Origin: JANOQP01 sp044227705
GTDB taxonomy: Bacteria > Bacteroidota > Bacteroidia > Chitinophagales > Saprospiraceae
NCBI GenBank assembly: GCA_044227705.1
Contig: JBGAWE010000233.1
Span: 1 to 7,147 of the forward strand
Direction: 5' to 3'
Length of the DNA: 7,147 nt
Part shown: one piece after another, positions 1-7,147 of the stretch
How the letters are laid out: each line of letters opens with the position of its first letter
Numbering within the stretch: the first letter of the stretch is position 1
Made by a program: the position numbers and the translations under genes
The notes under the pieces: model-generated
Told to the model about the DNA's origin: nothing
Seen by the model: only the letters and a program-made list of their open reading frames with translations
Database searches by the model: none

Positions 1-1761
1 TCTTCCACGACGGCGGGCGCGGCCATCAACATCGTGGCGGGCTGCTCGGAGTGGACCATCACCAACAACAGCTTTTACCAGACAGTCGCCCGGACGTTCA
101 CAATGACGTCGGCGACCGATCAGGGGGCCATCTTCATCGCCTCGACGGTCGCGGGCTACGGCTTCCAGATCACCAACAACTTCATGGGCGGCTCGGCACC
201 GCAGTGCGGCGGCACGGCCTGGACCTACACGGGAGGCACGACCGGCACGCCGACGCTGCGCTTGGTGCGCATCTCGACCTCGGCTGGGGCGGCGACGGGC
301 AGTTTGTTCAACAACATCACGGGGAACACCATCCAGAACATCAGCCTGACCAGTTCGTCGACGTCGACGGCCTACAATCTCATCGGCCACCTGAACGGGA
401 ACACGAACATCTCGAACAACCTCATCGGCTCGATGACGGCGACGGGGAGCATCGTGTTCACGCTCGCCTCGACCTCGACGGCACCGTTCTTCCTGCCAAT
501 CGCCTATGGAACGGGGGCTACGCCGAGCATCATCAACGTGACGAACAACCAAATCGGCGGCATCACGGTGGCAACGAGCAGCACCGGCACGGTCAGCTTC
601 CGCATCATCTATGGGCAGCCGGTCGCGCTGTCGAAGATTCTCGTCTCTGGCAACACCATCGGCGGCACGGTTGCCAACAGCATCCAGCAGCAGACGAACG
701 GCATCATGCCCGCCATCATGATATTGAACCCGACGACCGACGACATCGTCACGAACAACACCATCCGAAACCTGGCCGTCGTCAACACCGGGGTGACCGC
801 CTCGCTGACCGGCATCAACGTGCAGGCGAGCGGCGGGCGGCACACCATCACGGGCAACACCATCTTCAACCTGACGACCAACGGGGCGAACGTCGCCATC
901 AACAACGCCGCCTCCATCGTCGGGATCACGATGACGGGTTCGGCCGTTGGTGGGACAAACATCTCGAACAACCAGGTCTACGCCCTGACGAACACCAACG
1001 CAGCAGTGGCTGGTTGGATCAACGGCATCTACGTCGGCACCGGCCTCGTGCCGCAGCCGAACTCGGTGATGTCGCGCAACCTCGTCCACAGCTTCAACTG
1101 CGCCTCGCCCACCGGCGGCATGGCGGGCATTTTCTTGCCGAACACGGGCAACATCATGTGCCACAACAACATGGTGCGCCTCGGCCTCGACGACGCTGGC
1201 AACCCCATCACGACCTCCCTCCAGATCAACGGCATCTGGAAGGCCTCGACCGGCAGCATGGGTGTCTACAACAACACCGTCTATATCGGCGGAACGGGGG
1301 TGGCGAGCGGCGCGGTAAGCACCTTCGCCTTCCGCCGCTCGTCCAGCGGCCCGCAGGACACGGTGATGAACAATATCTTCTACAACGCCCGCTCCAACGC
1401 CAGTGGCACCGGCAAGCACTACGCCATCAACCTGTCGGCCAGCACGCAGCTCATCTCCAACCACAATGACCTCTACGTCGACGGAACGGGCGGAACACTC
1501 GGCATCCTGAACGTGACGGACTTCCTCACCCTCCCGACGTGGATTGCCGCGACGAGCCAGGATGGGGCCTCCATCTCGAGCGACCCGAAGCTCATCAACC
1601 CGACCGGGACCACCGCCACGCTCGACCTGCACATCCAGGCCGCTTCGGCGACTGGGATTGAGCAGGGCGGCTACAACCTCCCTGCCATCACCATCGACTA
1701 TGACAATCAGGTGCGTTCCGGCCTCACGCCGGTCGACATCGGCGCCGATGCGGGCAACTTC
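1..1761 (+). other. First beta-helix module (C-terminal part), residues 1-587
   Basis: The translation contains a ladder of short strand-turn motifs of the form (I/V)(T/S)(N/G)N: ITNNSF (20-25), ITNNFM (57-62), ITGNTI (106-111), ISNNLI (137-142), VTNNQI (180-185), VSGNTI (215-220), VTNNTI (250-255), ITGNTI (283-288), ISNNQV (321-326), and later VYNNTV (422-427) and VMNNIF (455-460). Regular Asn at turns of this kind is typical of parallel right-handed beta-helices (PbH1-type repeats). The module closes with a SSDPKLI...LDLHI segment (526-545) and a degenerate DIGADAGNF motif (579-587), the counterpart of the DIGADEF motif that ends the second module. Its beginning lies upstream of the window. 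These folds often bind or cleave polysaccharide, but I see no catalytic residues to support an enzyme, so a structural or adhesive role is more likely. Confidence 0.8.
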
Positions 1762-4700
1762 GTCCTCGCTGACCAAAACGGCCCGGCCATTTACTACACC
1801 CCGCTGCTCGCCTCGTCGTGCAACACCGGCAACCAGGCCCTAAACGGCGTCAACATCACCGACCAGACGGGCATCCCGCTCGCGGGCGCGCTCATCCCTC
1901 GTATCTATTACAGGAAAGGAGCCGGGACTTGGTTCTCGCAAGCAGGCACCTTCGTCAGCGGCCCGGCCACGAACTCCATCTGGAACTTCAGCATCGTCGC
2001 TGCGGACATGGGCGGCCTGGTGGCGGGCGACGTGGTCTCCTACTATGTCATCGCGCAGGACAACGGCGGGCGCGTCACGTCGAACATGGTCGGCGTCGTG
2101 GCGACGGACGTCAACACCGTCACGCAACATCCGGCCGCGCCGAACACCTACACCATTCTCGCCACCTCTTTGAGCGGCGCGTACACGGTCGGCGTTGGCG
2201 GCAACTACACGACGCTGACGGCTGCCGTCGCGGCCTACAACACGGCCTGCCTCGGCGGCGCGGTGACGTTCAACCTCATCGACGCAAACTATGCCGGTGA
2301 GACATTCCCCATCACCATCAACGCCAACCCGTTCGCCTCGTCGGTCAACACACTGACCATCAAGACGACGCAGGCCGCAACGACCATCACCGGTTCGAGC
2401 GCGACGGCCCTTTTCGTCTTCAACGGTGCCGACTGGGTGACGCTCGACGGCTCCATCTCGAACACGGCGAACACGGTCTGCCCGCTCTCGCAAGCCTCCC
2501 GCAACCTGACGCTGACGAACACCAACACCAGCACCGCCAGCGCGGTGATCTGGCTGCAAACGGCGACGACCGTCCCGCTTAATGGCGCAACGAACAACAC
2601 AATCAAGAACTGCAACGTCGTCGGTGTTTCGCAGCAGACCCTTTTTGCCACGCTGTTCGGCATCGGCATGGGTTCGACGAGCATCTCGACGGCAAGCCTC
2701 GGGGCAGGGAACAACAACAACTCGTTCATAAACAACAACTTCTCGAAGGTTCAGTACGGCATCTACACGCAAGGGACAAACGTCGGAGTCAAGAACACCG
2801 GTAACGTCGTCAACCTCAACAAGATGGACACCGCCGCGCCCGACAACGTCGAACTCGGCGGCATCTGGCTCGGGTTTGAGGACAACATCACCGTCAGCGG
2901 AAACTCCATTTCGGGCATCAGCAACACAACTTCGCCGGACATCTGGGCCATCACGCTCGGCCTGACCGCCATCACCACGACCGGCTTTGTGGGCAACGAG
3001 GTGACGAACGCCACGGTCTCGAACAACCAAATCGGCATCGTTTCCAACACCGGCACCTTCTCGGCGATTGGCATCCCGATCGCCACGGCCCTGTCGGGGA
3101 CGAACACCATCTCCAACAACATGATCAGCGGCGTCTTCGCCAACGGCACGGCCTCGGACTTCGCAGGAGGCATCTTCTGCGGCGGCGGCCCCAACTCGAC
3201 GACGCGCATCTGGAACAACTCCATCTCGCTCTCGGCCTCGACCGTCACGACCGGCTCGCAGTCGAACTATTGCATCGCCGTCGGCGGCTTCCAGCCAATC
3301 GTGGACATCCGCAACAACGTCCTCTCCTCGACCGGCAACAGCGGGACGGGCATCAACGTCGCCATCGGCCTCGGATATGTCGGAGCGACAGGCAACTACC
3401 AAAACCTGACGTCGAGCAACAACATCCTCTACGTCAGTGGCACGGGCGCGGCGGTCGGCGTGACCGGTGCGCTCAACAACGGCACCGGCCAGAACCGCCT
3501 CACCCTCGCCGCTTGGCAAGCTGAAACCGGCCGCGACCTCAACTCCATCTCGCAGCAGCCGATTTTTGTCTCGAACAGCGACCTGCACCTCGTTGCCGCG
3601 CAGAACTTCTGCGCCGATGGCTCGGGCACGCCCCTCCCGTCGGTCACGAACGACATCGACTGCCAAGCACGCAACGCGACGACGCCCGACATCGGCGCCG
3701 ACGAGTTCATTGTGCCCGCCCTTTCCATCACGGTGGTTGAAACTTCCGGCACGACGAACAATGACGGCATCATCTGCAACGGTGCCTCTGCCACGTTGAC
3801 CGCCTCGGCCGGAACCGGCTACACCTATCTGTGGAGCAACGGCGCGACGACGCAAGCCATCACTCTCTCCCCGGCCACGACGACGACCTACACCGTTTCC
3901 ATCACCTCCGGCGGCTGCTCGCGGACGGTCTCGCAGACCATCACGGTCAACCCCCTTCCTGTGGCGACGGCCGTGGCAAACCAGACGGTCTGCAACGGTG
4001 CTTCGACCGCCGCTGTCAACTTCACCAGCACACCAGCGGGCGCGACGTTCACTTGGACGAACTCCGCGCCTAGCATCGGACTCGCCGCCTCTGGCTCGGG
4101 CGACATCGCCTCTTTCTCGGCTGTCAACACGACGACAGCGCCTGTCGTGGCCACCATCACGGCCACGCCGACGCTGACCGGCTGCGCCGGAACGCCCATC
4201 ACGTTCACCATCACCGTCAACCCGACGCCTACGGTCAACGCGGTGTCGAACCAGACAGTCTGCGCCGGTTCCTCGACGGCAGCCGTCAACTTCTCGGGCA
4301 ACCCCGTCGCCGGTGTCGTCTATAACTGGACGAACTCCGACCCGAGCATCGGCCTTGCCGCCTCCGGTTCGGGCAACATCGCCTCCTTCACGGCCTCGAA
4401 CACGGGCAACGCGCCCGTCGCGGCGACCATCACGGTCACGCCGGTTGCAAACGGTTGCTCGGGCACCTCGGTCACTTTCACCATCACGGTGAACCCAACG
4501 CCGAACGTGACGAACGTCAATGGTGAGCCGACGACCTGCGTCTCGGCCGACGGCTCCATCACGCTGACGGTCTCTGGCGGCACGAGCTTCACCTACAACT
4601 GGGTCGGCACGGGCATTGTGCAGGGCCAACAGAATCAGACCGGCCTCATCGTCGGCACCTATGCCGTCACGGTCACGAACTCGCAGGGCTGCTCGACGGT

Positions 4701-7147
4701 CAAGGCCTTCACCCTTTTCGGCCCCGGCGGCTGCGGCATCTGCCCGACCATTGGCGCACTGGCCAGCTCCCCCACCCCGGCCATTTGCCAGAACGGAAGC
4801 GCGACGTTCACGGCCTCGGGCCTGTTGAACATGGGCGTGACTTTCGGCATCGTCTTCAAGTTCAGCACGGTTATGCTGCCCGACCCGTACACAGGCGGCA
4901 CCGTCTTCGCCACCGTCCCGAACGGTGGCCTGACCAGCGGTGGCACCATCGCCACTGCCTCGAACTCTTTCCCGACGGCGGGCAATTATTTCATCTACAG
5001 CATTCTCTCGCCGACGCCGACCGACCCGACCTGCCGCCCCTCGAAGGTGGTCAATCTGACGGTCAACCCGACGCCGACGGTCAACACGGTGACCAACCAA
5101 ACGGTCTGCAACGGCTTCTCGACGGCGGCCGTCAACTTCACCGGCACCCCGGCGGGCGTGACCTTCGCTTGGACGAACAACACGCCGAGCATCGGCCTCG
5201 CCGCCTCGGGATCGGGCAACATCGCGGCCTTTACCGCCGTGAACACCACCAATGCGCCGGTAGTGGCGACCGTCACAGTCACGCCCTCGGCCAACGGCTG
5301 CGCCGGTTCGCCCATCACTTATACCTACACGGTCAACCCGACGCCCATCACGTCGGCCGTCGCCAACCAGACGGTCTGCACGGGTGCTTCGACGGCGGCG
5401 GTGAACTTTGTCAGCTCGGTGAGCGGCGCGACGTTCACTTGGACGAACTCGAACCCAGCCATCGGCCTCGCCGCCAGCGGGACGGGCAACATCGCCAGCT
5501 TCGTCGCCACGAACACCACGACGGCCCCCATCTCGGGGACCATCACGGTCAACTCCTCGGCCAACGGCTGCAATGCCGGGCCCATCACTTTCACTATCAC
5601 CGTCAACCCGACTGCGACGGTCAACGCGGTGTCGAGCCAGACGCTCTGCGCGGGCAGCTCCACTACGGCCATCAACTTCACGGGGAACGCCGTCGCCGGT
5701 GTTGTCTACAACTGGACGAACAACAACACGGCCATCGGCCTCGCCGCCTCGGGTTCGGGCAACATCGCCTCGTTCGTCGCTTTGAACACGACGACCGCCC
5801 CGCTCGTCGCCACCATCACGGTCACTCCGGCGGCCAATGGTTGCAACGGTGTTGCACAGACTTTCACCATCACGGTCAATCCGGTTCCGACGTCGTTCGC
5901 CATGACGGGCGTCGGCGCGTATTGCGCTGGCAGCTACACGACGCTCGGCCTCGCCGGTTCGCAAGTCGGGGTGAACTACCAGCTTCGCCTCAACGCGGTC
6001 AACACCGGTGCGCCGGTCGCTGGCACGGGCGCGGCGTTCACCTTCCCGAACGTGACGGCGGTCGGCACCTACACCGTCGTTGCGACCTACGTCGCGGGCG
6101 GCTGCACCTCGCTCATGCCGGGCAGCATCGCGGTGTCGACCTTCAACTGCAATGCGAACATCACCGACCCGTGCGTCTGCAAGAACAACGCGACGACGCT
6201 CGTCAACGGTCAGTTCAGCGAGACCATCACCGTGAACGCCCCGAACGGGCAGACATGGACGGTGACTGCGGTCAACGGCCTCTACTCGGCCGCGTCGGCC
6301 AACCCGCCCGCCGCTCCGACACCCATCTTGGTCGGTGCGACACTGACACCGACGGGTGCCAACTCCTACACCATCACCGGCATACACATCGACGCGCTCG
6401 GGTACACGCTGACGGTCACGAACCAAGCAGGCACGGCACTCACCATCGGCAACTCTTGCGCCTATCCGAACCCGGAAATCCTTGTCCCATATGGCGACGT
6501 GTACTGCATCGGCACCCCAACCATCACCCTGCATCGGCACCCCAACTGCATCGGCACGCCGACCATCACCCTGTCGGGCAATCCGGGCGACGCGAACCTC
6601 GTCTCGCAAACGTGGACCATCGACGGCAACACCGTGACGACGATCAGCCCGGCCACCCTCGGCCTCGGCTCGCACACCCTCGTCTATACCGTCAACGGCG
6701 GCACTCCGAAGGCCAGCGGCGCGAACGACCCTGGCTGCGTCCAGTCGGTTACGAAAATCATCCAGGTCATTTCCACGCCGTCATCGGTCGTCTGCAACGA
6801 TGACGTACAGGTTTCGCTCGATGAGGACTGCTCGGTTCCCATCACGCCGGACATGGTTTTGGAGGGCACCTACGGCTGCTACGACGACTACACCGTTACG
6901 TTGACATTGCCCAACGGGCAGGTCATCCCGAACGCTACCGTCAACAACTCACACATCGGAAAGCAGGTGAAGGCGACCATCAAGCACACCGCGTCGGGCA
7001 ACTCCTGCTGGGGCTACCTCCACATTGAGGACAAAATCAAGCCCATTTGCAACACGACCGACTTGAAGCTCTGGTGCGTCAACATCCCGAACTACTCGCC
7101 CGCCGCCATCACGGCGCTCGGCGTGGCGGGCGGCACGCCGACCATCA
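1..7147 (+). CDS. Giant multi-domain secreted/surface protein, Bacteroidota type (partial at both ends)
   Basis: Reading from base 1, all 2,382 complete codons are sense codons, so the gene enters from the left and leaves at the right; its start, signal peptide and C-terminus are not visible. The protein is rich in Asn, Thr, Ser, Gly, Ala and Val and poor in charged residues, as expected for an extracellular beta-rich protein. Modules in order are a beta-helix, a fibronectin/Ig-like sandwich, a second beta-helix ending in DIGADEF, an Ig-like domain, five PKD-like repeats of 90-91 residues interrupted by an SprB-like and an Ig-like domain, several Cys-containing sandwich domains, and a LDEDCS-type Cys-rich domain. 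Such architectures are known in Bacteroidota proteins exported by type IX secretion and used in adhesion or as cell-surface material; that role is inferred, because the C-terminal sorting domain lies outside the window. No catalytic motif is evident. Third positions are mostly C or G throughout, with no sign of a frameshift or of a change in composition. Confidence 0.95.
1819..2160 (+). other. Fibronectin/Ig-like linker domain, residues about 607-720
   Basis: This segment sits between the two beta-helices. Characteristic stretches are LNGVNITDQTGIPLAG (614-629), PRIYYRKGAGTWFSQAGT (633-650), WNFSIVAADMGGLVAGDVVS (661-680) and YYVIAQDNGG (681-690), ending in NTYTIL (715-720). I recognise the pattern (a PRIYY+K-G-G-W strand pair, then DVVSYYVIAQD) as a recurring beta-sandwich that follows beta-helix modules in large Bacteroidota proteins. 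It has no visible active site and probably acts as a spacer or binding domain. Recognition is from memory of similar proteins. Confidence 0.65.
2170..3708 (+). other. Second beta-helix module (complete), residues about 724-1236
   Basis: The module opens with LSGAYTVGVGGNYTTLTAAV (724-743), then AVTFNLIDANYAGETFPITI (754-773) and GADWVTLDGS (809-818), the usual entry to this beta-helix class in Bacteroidota. A ladder of Asn-turn motifs follows: NNTIKN (865-870), VSGNSI (965-970), VSNNQI (1006-1011), ISNNMI (1037-1042), IWNNSI (1070-1075), IRNNVL (1103-1108) and SSNNIL (1138-1143). It ends with LTLAAWQAETGRDLNSIS (1168-1185), the SDLHL strand (1193-1197), NDIDCQARNATTPDIGADEF (1217-1236), a terminal signature common to such domains. 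Length is about 510 residues with both ends visible. No polysaccharide-lyase or hydrolase catalytic pattern is evident. Confidence 0.8.
3721..3948 (+). other. Ig-like domain, residues about 1241-1316
   Basis: The domain has the outline C-N-G-A-S-ATLTAS (from Cys1259), YTYLWSNGATTQAI (1274-1287), TTTYTVSITSGGCS (1297-1307 plus Cys1306) and TITV just before the first PKD-like repeat. The central YxWSNGATTQ strand and the closing TYTV...GCS strand are typical of Ig/PKD-like domains found in Bacteroidota surface proteins. Cys1259 and Cys1306 could form a disulfide. It joins the second beta-helix to the repeat region. Confidence 0.7.
3949..4491 (+). repeat. PKD-like repeats R1 and R2 (90 and 91 residues)
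   Basis: R1 covers bases 3949-4218 (residues 1317-1406) and R2 bases 4219-4491 (1407-1497). Each begins with an NP(L/T)P linker, then an NQTVC strand, a WTN motif (Trp1352, Trp1443), the near-invariant GLAASGSG(D/N)IASF segment, and a closing GC strand followed by TFTITV. Two Cys per repeat are spaced 64 residues apart in R1 (1331/1395) and 65 in R2 (1421/1486), suggesting an intra-repeat disulfide. R2 is one residue longer because of its NPVAGVVYNWTN segment in place of the shorter TPAGATFTWTN of R1. Repeats of this kind are described as PKD-like domains in Bacteroidota proteins and act as stalk or spacer elements. Confidence 0.9.
4492..4737 (+). other. SprB-like domain, residues about 1498-1579
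   Basis: The order TTCVSADGSITLTVSGG (1511-1527), FTYNWVGTG (1530-1538), LIVGTYAVTVTNSQGCS (1549-1565) matches the pattern I know for SprB repeats: C-x-x-x-D-G-S-I, a GG turn, YxW, then L-x-x-G-x-Y-x-V-x-V-x-N-x-x-G-C. SprB is the large gliding-motility adhesin of Flavobacterium, and the isolated repeat is widespread in exported Bacteroidota proteins, so its presence does not by itself mean gliding. It interrupts the PKD-like array after R2. The boundary to the next domain is a Gly/Cys-rich GPGGCGIC stretch (1574-1581). Confidence 0.7.
4738..5064 (+). other. Ig-like insert domain bounded by Cys, residues about 1580-1688
   Basis: The segment starts at the GICPTIGALASSPTP stretch (1579-1593) and has an ICQNGSATFTASG strand (1595-1607) with Cys1596, a GVTFGIVFKFS strand pair (1612-1622), and AGNYFIYSILSPTPTDPTC (1660-1678) ending at Cys1678, followed by a VNLTV strand into the next repeat. 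It differs in sequence from the PKD-like repeats on either side and carries more aromatic residues. I do not recognise a named family beyond a general Ig-like layout. Confidence 0.5.
5065..5877 (+). repeat. PKD-like repeats R3, R4 and R5 (90, 90 and 91 residues)
   Basis: R3 covers bases 5065-5334 (residues 1689-1778), R4 5335-5604 (1779-1868) and R5 5605-5877 (1869-1959). All share the features of R1 and R2: an NPT linker, a Cys strand (Cys1703, 1793, 1883), WTN (Trp1724, 1814, 1905), IGLAASG(S/T)GNIA(S/A)F, and a second Cys (1767, 1857, 1948) 64, 64 and 65 residues after the first. The DNA of the IGLAASGSGNIASF segment is strongly conserved among all five repeats (bases 4075-4116, 4348-4389, 5191-5232, 5461-5499, 5734-5775). 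None of R3-R5 contains a Lys, Arg, Asp, Glu or His. Confidence 0.9.
5878..6144 (+). other. Beta-sandwich domain with AYC...GSQVGVNYQL signature, residues about 1960-2048
   Basis: After the last PKD-like repeat the protein reads GVGAYCAGSYTTLGLAGSQ (1970-1988), VGVNYQLRLN (1989-1998), PVAGTGAAFTFPNVTAVGTY (2005-2024), then TVVATYVAGGCTSLMPGSIA (2025-2044). I recognise this outline (YC-x-G, GLxGSQxGVNYQL, AGTGAAxxF, GTYTVVAT, GC...M-x-GS) as a recurrent domain in exported Bacteroidota proteins, usually near PKD-like repeats. No catalytic role is suggested. Cys1975 and Cys2035 may pair. Confidence 0.6.
6145..6480 (+). other. Cys-rich-headed beta domain (CNANITDPCVC), residues about 2049-2160
   Basis: The domain begins with CNANITDPCVCKNNATTL (2050-2067), with Cys2050, 2058 and 2060 close together, followed by NGQFSETITVNAPNGQTWTV (2069-2088), NSYTITGIHIDALGYTLTVT (2121-2140) and SCAYPNPEI (2152-2160). 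I recall this arrangement (DPCxCxNNAT...NGQFxE, GQTWTVTAVxGLYS, GYTLTV) from large Saprospiraceae-like proteins, where it precedes Ig-like and LDEDCS-type domains, as it does here. The function is unknown to me. Confidence 0.5.
6481..6774 (+). other. Ig-like domain carrying a 14-residue internal duplication, residues about 2161-2258
   Basis: The expected first strand CIGTPTITL occurs twice (2169-2177 and 2183-2191), separated by HRHPN. The rest of the domain continues normally with SQTWTIDGNTV (2202-2212), LGLGSHTLVYTVNGG (2220-2234) and a closing CVQSVTKIIQV (2246-2256). The layout (Cys strand, Trp strand, GxHTLVYTV, CxxxxTKxIxV) is that of an Ig-like sandwich. The duplication would add an extra strand-length segment at the domain start. 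Confidence 0.55.
6505..6573 (+). repeat. Local 42-bp tandem duplication with three copies of a 17-bp unit
   Basis: The 17-mer tgcatcggcaccccaac occurs at 6505-6521 and, identical, at 6530-6546. A third copy with two mismatches (tgcatcggcacgccgac) is at 6547-6563. Bases 6505-6531 match 6547-6573 at 25 of 27 positions, a 42-bp shift that keeps the frame. The middle copy is read in another frame and gives the atypical HRHPN. The 25-bp and 17-bp spacings add up to 42. Confidence 0.95.
6793..7050 (+). other. Cys-rich LDEDCS / GCYDDY domain, residues about 2265-2350
   Basis: Diagnostic stretches are CNDDVQVSLDEDCSVPITPD (2265-2284), LEGTYGCYDDYTVTLTLPNG (2287-2306), SGNSCWGYLHIEDKIKPIC (2332-2350). 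Cys2265, 2277, 2293, 2336 and 2350 are visible. In my memory this module (sLDEdCS, GCYDDY, NSCWG, a IEDKxxPxC end) is repeated many times in giant Saprospiraceae/Lewinella-type proteins, often next to HYR-like repeats, which is the main basis for the taxonomic guess. Unlike the PKD-like region it is rich in charged residues. I know of no experimentally defined function. Confidence 0.6.
7051..7147 (+). other. Start of a further domain, cut by the window edge
   Basis: The frame continues with a DLKLWCV strand (2354-2360) and NIPNYSPAAITALGVAGGTP (2361-2380). A Cys shortly after the previous domain and the aromatic strand fit the region that links successive LDEDCS-type modules, but too little is visible to name it. 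No stop codon is reached. Confidence 0.4.

Noticed and set aside
51..1469. 472-residue + strand open frame as a gene
   Set aside because: It is the +3 frame shadow of the beta-helix coding region; the product is a His/Arg/Gln-rich low-complexity chain, whereas frame 1 gives a coherent beta-helix across the same bases.
3949..5877. CRISPR array or other DNA-level regular repeat
   Set aside because: The repeat period is 270-273 bp, a multiple of three, with conservation following the protein and synonymous differences between copies; there are no short identical repeats with unique spacers.
3888..5903. Several minus-strand frames of 65-137 residues with similar Val/Pro/Ala/Glu-rich products
   Set aside because: They resemble one another only because they are antisense readings of the PKD-like repeats; none has an independent context or domain.
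6505..6573. Operator or protein-binding iteron from the triple 17-bp unit
   Set aside because: It lies deep within a coding frame, with uneven spacing (25 and 17 bp) and a sequence that simply encodes the domain strand; local duplication explains it better.
1840..6675. 1,611-residue antisense open frame as a real gene
   Set aside because: It lies entirely inside the + strand gene in the same codon register, has an Arg/Gly/Asp-rich product with no recognisable domain, and its openness follows from the lack of TTA, CTA and TCA codons in the sense frame.
4785..6803. 672-residue + strand open frame as a gene or a frameshifted continuation
   Set aside because: It is again the +3 shadow, rich in His, Arg and Gln. 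Frame 1 stays open and keeps recognisable repeats and domains through the same bases, so no frameshift is needed.
1..7147. Catalytic polysaccharide lyase or hydrolase activity of the beta-helices
   Set aside because: No catalytic Asp/Lys/Arg cluster typical of pectate lyases or polygalacturonases could be recognised in either helix.

Overview
The whole window is one uninterrupted protein-coding frame on the + strand (codons beginning at base 1). It runs 2,382 codons without a stop, and neither its start codon nor its stop codon is inside the window. There is no intergenic DNA, no RNA gene, no promoter or terminator, and no second believable gene. The reading frames that look open elsewhere, including a very long antisense one, are by-products of the codon usage of this gene. 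An ORF finder that requires both a start and a stop would miss the real gene and report only these shadows.

The protein looks like a giant, secreted, multi-domain surface protein of the Bacteroidota type. The order of modules is: (1) the end of an Asn-rich right-handed beta-helix (residues about 1-590); (2) a fibronectin/Ig-like beta-sandwich (about 607-720); (3) a complete second beta-helix module (about 724-1237) ending in a DIGADEF motif; (4) an Ig-like domain (about 1241-1316); (5) two 90/91-residue PKD-like repeats, an SprB-like domain, a Cys-bounded Ig-like insert and three more PKD-like repeats (1317-1959); (6) a chain of different beta-sandwich-like and Cys-containing domains (1960-2258); (7) a Cys-rich domain with a LDEDCS motif (about 2264-2350). 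The frame then continues past the right edge.

Organism: the domain vocabulary (NPTPTV-linked PKD-like repeats, SprB-like repeat, DIGADEF-terminated beta-helix, LDEDCS...GCYDDY...NSCWG domain) is what I know from large Bacteroidota proteins exported by type IX secretion, and the C-terminal modules most recall Saprospiraceae/Lewinella-like lineages. The DNA is GC-rich with third positions dominated by C and G, which would be unusual for most Bacteroidota but fits a higher-GC member of that group. This assignment is inference from remembered motifs, not from a search.

The most notable points are a run of 313 residues with no charged side chain spanning the PKD-like repeats, a two-repeat higher-order duplication in those repeats, a local 42-bp in-frame duplication containing a frame-shifted third copy near base 6530, and duplication of the whole beta-helix module. 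I see no sign of a defence system, mobile element, CRISPR array or other multi-gene system here.
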